Source: Burkholderiales bacterium
GTDB taxonomy: Bacteria > Pseudomonadota > Gammaproteobacteria > Burkholderiales > Burkholderiaceae_C
Reading direction: 5' to 3'
Assembly: GCA_947474415.1 (NCBI GenBank)
Contig: CANJKD010000079.1
Span: 1 to 8,236 of the forward strand
DNA: 8,236 nucleotides
Part shown: positions 5,477 to 8,236 of the stretch, one piece after another
How positions within the stretch are numbered: the first letter of the stretch is position 1
How the letters are laid out: each line of letters opens with the position of its first letter
The notes under the pieces: generated by a model
The model's input: only the letters and a program-made list of their open reading frames with translations
Told to the model about the DNA's origin: nothing
The model's database searches: none
Program-made: the position numbers and the translations under genes

Positions 5477-6096
5477 TGGCAACCAGGCTGGCTTCGGCAA
5501 CCGCCGCGCCACGCGGCCGTGCCCGTGCCCGTGCGTCCGTGGCCCTCACAAAGCCGACACTGACGATCCAGCTCGTCAACTTCGTGGTCTTCCAGGCGGC
5601 CTGGTTCGCTGCAGTGCTGGGGGCCGCACACCAGATGGCGTTGTGGGGCACGATGGCCGTGGTGGCCGCCTTCGCATGGCACCTCACGGAGTCGGCGCGG
5701 CCGGCCGAAGAGGCGAAGCTGTTCGGCCTCGTCTGCCTGATCGGCTTCGTTGTCGAGACCGGCAACGCGCTGCTCGGCCTTGTGGCGTACCCGTCGGGCC
5801 AGCCCGTCGCGAACCTGGCGCCGCACTGGATGGTGGCGCTCTGGGGGTTGCTGGCGATTGCCTTGAACGTGACGATGCGCTGGCTGAAGGGCCGCTACTG
5901 GCTCGCGGCGGTGCTCGGTGCCGTCGCCGGGCCGGCCTCGTTCGTCTCGGGCGTGAAGCTCGGCGGCGCGCAGTTCATCGCCATGACGCCCGCCCTCCTG
6001 ACGATGGCCTGCAGCTGGGCGGTGCTGATGCCAGCGTTGGTCTGGCTGTCGATGCGCTTCGACGGCGTCGCTGTGCCGAAGGCTTCCGATGATTGA
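5476..6096 (+). CDS. DUF2878 integral membrane protein
   Basis: The product is 206 residues, with about six hydrophobic segments (near 32-50, 55-70, 82-105, 116-134, 141-158 and 168-193), so it is an inner-membrane protein. DUF2878 features are visible: an opening NFVVFQAAWFAAVLGA (35-50), a conserved acidic residue in the third segment (ETGNALLG, 94-101), APHWMVALWGLLAIALN (115-131) and VLGAVAGPASFVSG (147-159). No catalytic role is established for the family. The ATG at 5476 overlaps the upstream TGA by one base; a GTG one codon earlier (5473) and another at 5539 are alternatives. Residues 13-20 (RGRARARA) form a basic cytoplasmic tail made by a GCCCGT-type repeat, probably on the positive-inside face. 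Genes of this family often neighbour CFA-like methyltransferases and DUF1295 proteins. Confidence 0.85.
   Translation: MATRLASATAAPRGRARARASVALTKPTLTIQLVNFVVFQAAWFAAVLGAAHQMALWGTMAVVAAFAWHLTESARPAEEAKLFGLVCLIGFVVETGNALLGLVAYPSGQPVANLAPHWMVALWGLLAIALNVTMRWLKGRYWLAAVLGAVAGPASFVSGVKLGGAQFIAMTPALLTMACSWAVLMPALVWLSMRFDGVAVPKASDD
5515..5535 (+). repeat. short hexanucleotide repeat in the DUF2878 N-terminus
   Basis: CGTGCC recurs in phase (5518-5523, 5524-5529, then CGTGCG at 5530-5535) and encodes alternating Arg-Ala. It is a low-complexity stretch ahead of the first membrane segment. It may vary in length between strains, or show that the true start lies after it, at GTG 5539. Confidence 0.6.
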
Positions 6097-6907
6097 AACA
6101 TCGCCATTGCTGGGCGTCGCGCTGGGCGGCCTGGCCCTCACCGCCACATTCGCACTGCTGACCTGGTTCGCCAGCCTGCTGCGCCGCGACGTGAGCCTGG
6201 TCGACCGCACCTGGGGCCTGTTCATCGCCGGCGCCGCGATCGTGTATGCGCTGACGCTGCCCGCAACCGGGGACCGCGGCCTGTGGATGCTGGGCGGCGT
6301 GCTGGCGTGGGCGGTGCGGCTGAGCGTCTTCATCACACGGCGCAACTGGGGCCACGGCGAAGACCGCCGCTACCAGGACATTCGCGCACGCAACCAGCCG
6401 AACTTCGGCCTCAAGAGCCTGTACCTGGTCTTCGCATTGCAGGCGGTGCTGGCCTGGGTCGTCTCGGCGCCATTCTTCGCTGCAATGGCTGGCAGCGGCG
6501 CCCAGGCGCGGCCACTCGGATGGCTCGATGCGCTGGGCATCGCGGTCGTCGCCTTCGGCATCGTCTTCGAGGCGGTGGGCGATGCGCAGATGTCGCGCTT
6601 CAAGGCCGACCCGCGGAACAAGGGCAAGGTGATGGACCGTGGCGTCTGGCGCTACACGCGCCACCCGAACTACTTCGGCGAAACCTGCGTCTGGTGGGGC
6701 TTCTGGCTGATGGCGCTGGCCGGTGGCGGCTGGGGCGGCGCCTGGAGCCTGGTCTCGCCGCTGCTGATGACGGTGTTGTTGCTGAAAGTGTCGGGCGTGA
6801 GCCTGCTCGAAAAAGACATCGCCGAGCGTCGCCCGGCCTACCGCGACTACATCGCGCGCACCAACGCCTTCGTGCCCGGGTGGCCGCGAAACGAGGGTTC
6901 ATCGTGA
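6089..6907 (+). CDS. DUF1295 membrane protein, steroid 5-alpha-reductase-like
   Basis: The product is 272 residues with several hydrophobic segments (near 7-30, 42-57, 65-82, 113-133, 146-163 and 199-236). The diagnostic part is GVWRYTRHPNYFGE (185-198), the nucleotide/SAM-side signature shared by 3-oxo-5-alpha-steroid 4-dehydrogenases, isoprenylcysteine methyltransferases and related membrane enzymes. LLEKDIAERRPAYRDYIARTN (239-259) closes the fold. DUF1295 members are regarded as NADPH-dependent double-bond reductases on lipid-like substrates, but most have no proven reaction. Beside a lipid-type methyltransferase, reduction of an unsaturated or methylenated acyl chain is a sensible hypothesis. 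The ATG at 6089 overlaps the DUF2878 stop by 8 bases and has GAAGG (6078-6082) 6 bases upstream, so the start is secure. Inner-membrane location is expected. Confidence 0.9.
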   Translation: MIETSPLLGVALGGLALTATFALLTWFASLLRRDVSLVDRTWGLFIAGAAIVYALTLPATGDRGLWMLGGVLAWAVRLSVFITRRNWGHGEDRRYQDIRARNQPNFGLKSLYLVFALQAVLAWVVSAPFFAAMAGSGAQARPLGWLDALGIAVVAFGIVFEAVGDAQMSRFKADPRNKGKVMDRGVWRYTRHPNYFGETCVWWGFWLMALAGGGWGGAWSLVSPLLMTVLLLKVSGVSLLEKDIAERRPAYRDYIARTNAFVPGWPRNEGSS

Positions 6908-7581
6908 GCGCGTTCGCATCAGCGCATGCGGCGGCGCTTGCGGTTCTCGGGGCGCTGACCGCCAGCCCATCGTGCGTTGCGGCGGACGGGGCCGCGCTGC
7001 CCGTCGGCGAATGGAATTTCCGCGCCCTGCTCGATGGCAAGCCGATCGGCCAGCACCGCTTCAGCGTGACGGCAAAAACCAGCGCGCAAGGCGAGGAGCG
7101 CAAGGTGCTCAGCGAGGCCAGCTTCGCGGTCAAGTTCCTTGGCATCACCGCCTATCGCTACCGCCATACCGCCACCGAACAGTGGCGCGGCGAGTGCCTC
7201 ACGACCTTGTCTTCCACCACCGACGACGACGGCAAATCGAGCAGCGTACGCACCGAAGCCGATGGCGACGCGCTCAGCGTGCAGGCCGGCTCGACCGTCC
7301 AGTTGCTGAAGGGCTGCGTGATGAGCTTCGCCTACTGGAACCCGGCCATCCAGACCCAGACGCGGCTGCTGAATGCACAAACCGGCAAGGCCGAGTCGGT
7401 GCAGATCAGCCGCATCGGCGGCGGCACGGTGGAGGTGCGCGGGCAGCCGGTCGCAGCCACCCAGTTCCGCATCACCGGCCCGGCCCAGCCGATCGACGTG
7501 TGGTACTCGGCGCAAGGCGACTGGATCGGCCTGGACTCGCTGGTGGCGGGTGGCCGCAGGCTAAGCTACCGGCTGCAATGA
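6904..7581 (+). CDS. DUF6134 family exported protein
   Basis: From GTG 6904 the product has 225 residues: a hydrophobic leader ending near SCVAA (23-27) and then a beta-rich mature part opening LPVGEWNFRALLDGKPIGQH (32-51). Family marks I recognise are FLGITAYRYRHTATEQWRGE (78-97), CVMSFAYWNP (138-147), LLNAQTG (155-161) and the end DVWYSAQGDWIGLDSL (198-213). Two mature cysteines (98 and 138) could pair in the periplasm. The family has no assigned function. The GTG overlaps the DUF1295 stop as GTGA and has GAGGG (6893-6897) 6 bases upstream. The leader from this start lacks Lys or Arg; GTG 6880, in frame, would add AAKRGFI and give a better signal peptide, but has no Shine-Dalgarno. It probably acts in the periplasm with the following lipocalin. 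Confidence 0.82.
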   Translation: MSAFASAHAAALAVLGALTASPSCVAADGAALPVGEWNFRALLDGKPIGQHRFSVTAKTSAQGEERKVLSEASFAVKFLGITAYRYRHTATEQWRGECLTTLSSTTDDDGKSSSVRTEADGDALSVQAGSTVQLLKGCVMSFAYWNPAIQTQTRLLNAQTGKAESVQISRIGGGTVEVRGQPVAATQFRITGPAQPIDVWYSAQGDWIGLDSLVAGGRRLSYRLQ

Positions 7582-8147
7582 AACCCCTTTATCGAAAGTT
7601 CGACCCCATGCGCCTCGCACCCCCGGCTTCGCTGCTTGCCATCGCCGCCCTCGCAGGCTGCGCCATCATGTCCGAGCCGCCGCGTGACGGCGTCGCGCTC
7701 GCGCCCAAGGTCGACCTGCCACGCTTCATGGGCGACTGGTACGTGATCGCGAACATTCCGACCTTCCTGGAGAAGGGCGCCCACAACGCCAAGGACAGCT
7801 ACCAGCTCGACCCGGACGGCAGCATCGCCACCACCTTCACGTTCAATGCCGACGGCTTCAATGGCCCCGTGAAAAGCTACACCTCGCGAGGCTTCGTGCT
7901 GAACGCCGCCAACTCGGTTTGGGGCCAGCAGTACATCTGGCCGGTCCGGGCCGACTACCGCGTCTCGTACCTCTCAGCCGACTACAGCCAGACGGTCATC
8001 GCGCGCGACAAGCGCGACTACGTCTGGATCATGGCGCGCACGCCATCGATTCCGGAGGCCGACTTCGAACGCCTGAAGGCCTTCGTCGGCGCGCAAGGCT
8101 ATGACGTGAATTTGCTGCAGCGCGTGCCGCAGGCCGGCCGGAAGTAG
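7578..8147 (+). CDS. Blc-like lipocalin lipoprotein
   Basis: The product is 189 residues from ATG 7578, or 179 from ATG 7608 (MRLAPPASLLAIAALAGC). Either way the leader ends in a lipobox LAGC with Cys28 (Cys18 from the shorter start). The next residue is Ala, so Lol sorting to the outer membrane is expected. The mature part is a lipocalin: FMGDWYVIANIPTFLEKG (50-67) holds the G-x-W motif, DSYQLDPDGSI (73-83) and DYVWIMARTPSI (147-158) match Blc/VlpA/apolipoprotein-D-type lipocalins. These bind fatty acids or lysophospholipids and are tied to envelope stress. The ATG at 7578 overlaps the DUF6134 stop as ATGA; neither start has a strong Shine-Dalgarno. Last gene of the five-gene operon, probably carrying or storing the modified lipid or its by-products. 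Confidence 0.9.
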   Translation: MKPLYRKFDPMRLAPPASLLAIAALAGCAIMSEPPRDGVALAPKVDLPRFMGDWYVIANIPTFLEKGAHNAKDSYQLDPDGSIATTFTFNADGFNGPVKSYTSRGFVLNAANSVWGQQYIWPVRADYRVSYLSADYSQTVIARDKRDYVWIMARTPSIPEADFERLKAFVGAQGYDVNLLQRVPQAGRK

Positions 8148-8173
8148 CCGGGTTGCCGCTGCGGCCCCACGCG

Positions 8174-8232
8174 GGACTTGTGTCCGGGCTCAGCCCGTCC
8201 ACTTGTATCGTGGCCGTGCCTTCGCCAGGCAC
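8174..8232 (+). terminator. hairpin-rich region after the lipocalin gene, possible transcription end
   Basis: After the TAG at 8145-8147 the remaining 89 bases hold no recognisable gene. They contain a CGGGC/GCCCG hairpin with loop TCA (8185-8197), inside a GGAC/GTCC outer pairing (8174-8177 with 8197-8200). A second hairpin, GTGCC/GGCAC with a 7-base loop, lies at 8216-8232. No T run follows the first; the second is cut off by the window edge after AAGG. A terminator is plausible by position only. Confidence 0.3.
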
Positions 8233-8236
8233 AAGG

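Noticed and set aside
4271..5512. Minus-strand open frame of 413 codons opposite the methyltransferase gene
   Set aside because: Antisense to an unambiguous methyltransferase. It has no recognisable domain and a shadow-like composition.
6283..6903. N-terminal half of a long plus-strand frame that runs into the DUF6134 protein
   Set aside because: This half is an out-of-frame reading of the DUF1295 gene. Only the part from 6904 (or 6880) is coding, so there is no real fusion protein.
6972..7577. N-terminal half of a long plus-strand frame that runs into the lipocalin
   Set aside because: It is an out-of-frame reading of the DUF6134 gene. The lipocalin begins at 7578 or 7608, where a lipoprotein signal follows.
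8029..8232. Minus-strand 67-codon open frame at the right edge
   Set aside because: It is mostly antisense to the end of the lipocalin gene, with a Pro/Arg/Ala/Ser-rich composition and no domain.

Overview
The window is GC-rich, densely coded DNA, and its gene families point to a beta-proteobacterium of the Burkholderiales, probably near Rubrivivax, Leptothrix or Piscinibacter. The reasons are very high GC at third codon positions, a DUF3391/HD-GYP protein of beta-proteobacterial type, and an envelope gene set (CFA-like methyltransferase, DUF2878, DUF1295, DUF6134, lipocalin) common in that group. The taxonomic guess is inference. No tRNA, rRNA, insertion sequence, CRISPR array or phage gene was seen.

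Left part, minus strand (1-3001). Reading leftwards there is an Lrp/AsnC regulator (2561-3001), a 197-base spacer with a possible 44-residue ORF (2359-2493), an HD-GYP c-di-GMP phosphodiesterase (1052-2362), and 2 bases further on a PAS-PAS-GGDEF protein that runs off the left edge (1-1049). The last two form a c-di-GMP signalling pair. The GGDEF domain has lost a metal-binding aspartate (Asn304) and the first glycine of its signature (Cys345), so it may be a sensor or allosteric domain rather than a working cyclase.

Middle (3002-4328). A divergent promoter region separates the Lrp gene from a plus-strand saccharopine/lysine-dehydrogenase-like oxidoreductase (3129-4328). The arrangement suggests amino-acid-responsive control of that gene.

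Right part, plus strand (4329-8147). A 104-base spacer holds a short perfect inverted repeat and a strong imperfect hairpin that abuts a Shine-Dalgarno sequence. Five genes follow, each overlapping the next by 1 to 8 bases: a SAM methyltransferase of the cyclopropane-synthase superfamily that resembles plant coclaurine N-methyltransferases more than E. coli Cfa, a DUF2878 membrane protein, a DUF1295 steroid-5-alpha-reductase-like membrane enzyme, a DUF6134 exported protein and a Blc-like lipocalin lipoprotein. The tight coupling says they work as one unit. The best reading is a membrane-lipid (or lipid-like amine) modification system: a methyltransferase and a membrane reductase on the inner-membrane side, and an exported protein plus lipocalin on the envelope side. 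The substrate and product are unknown, and this is the part most likely to hold new biology.
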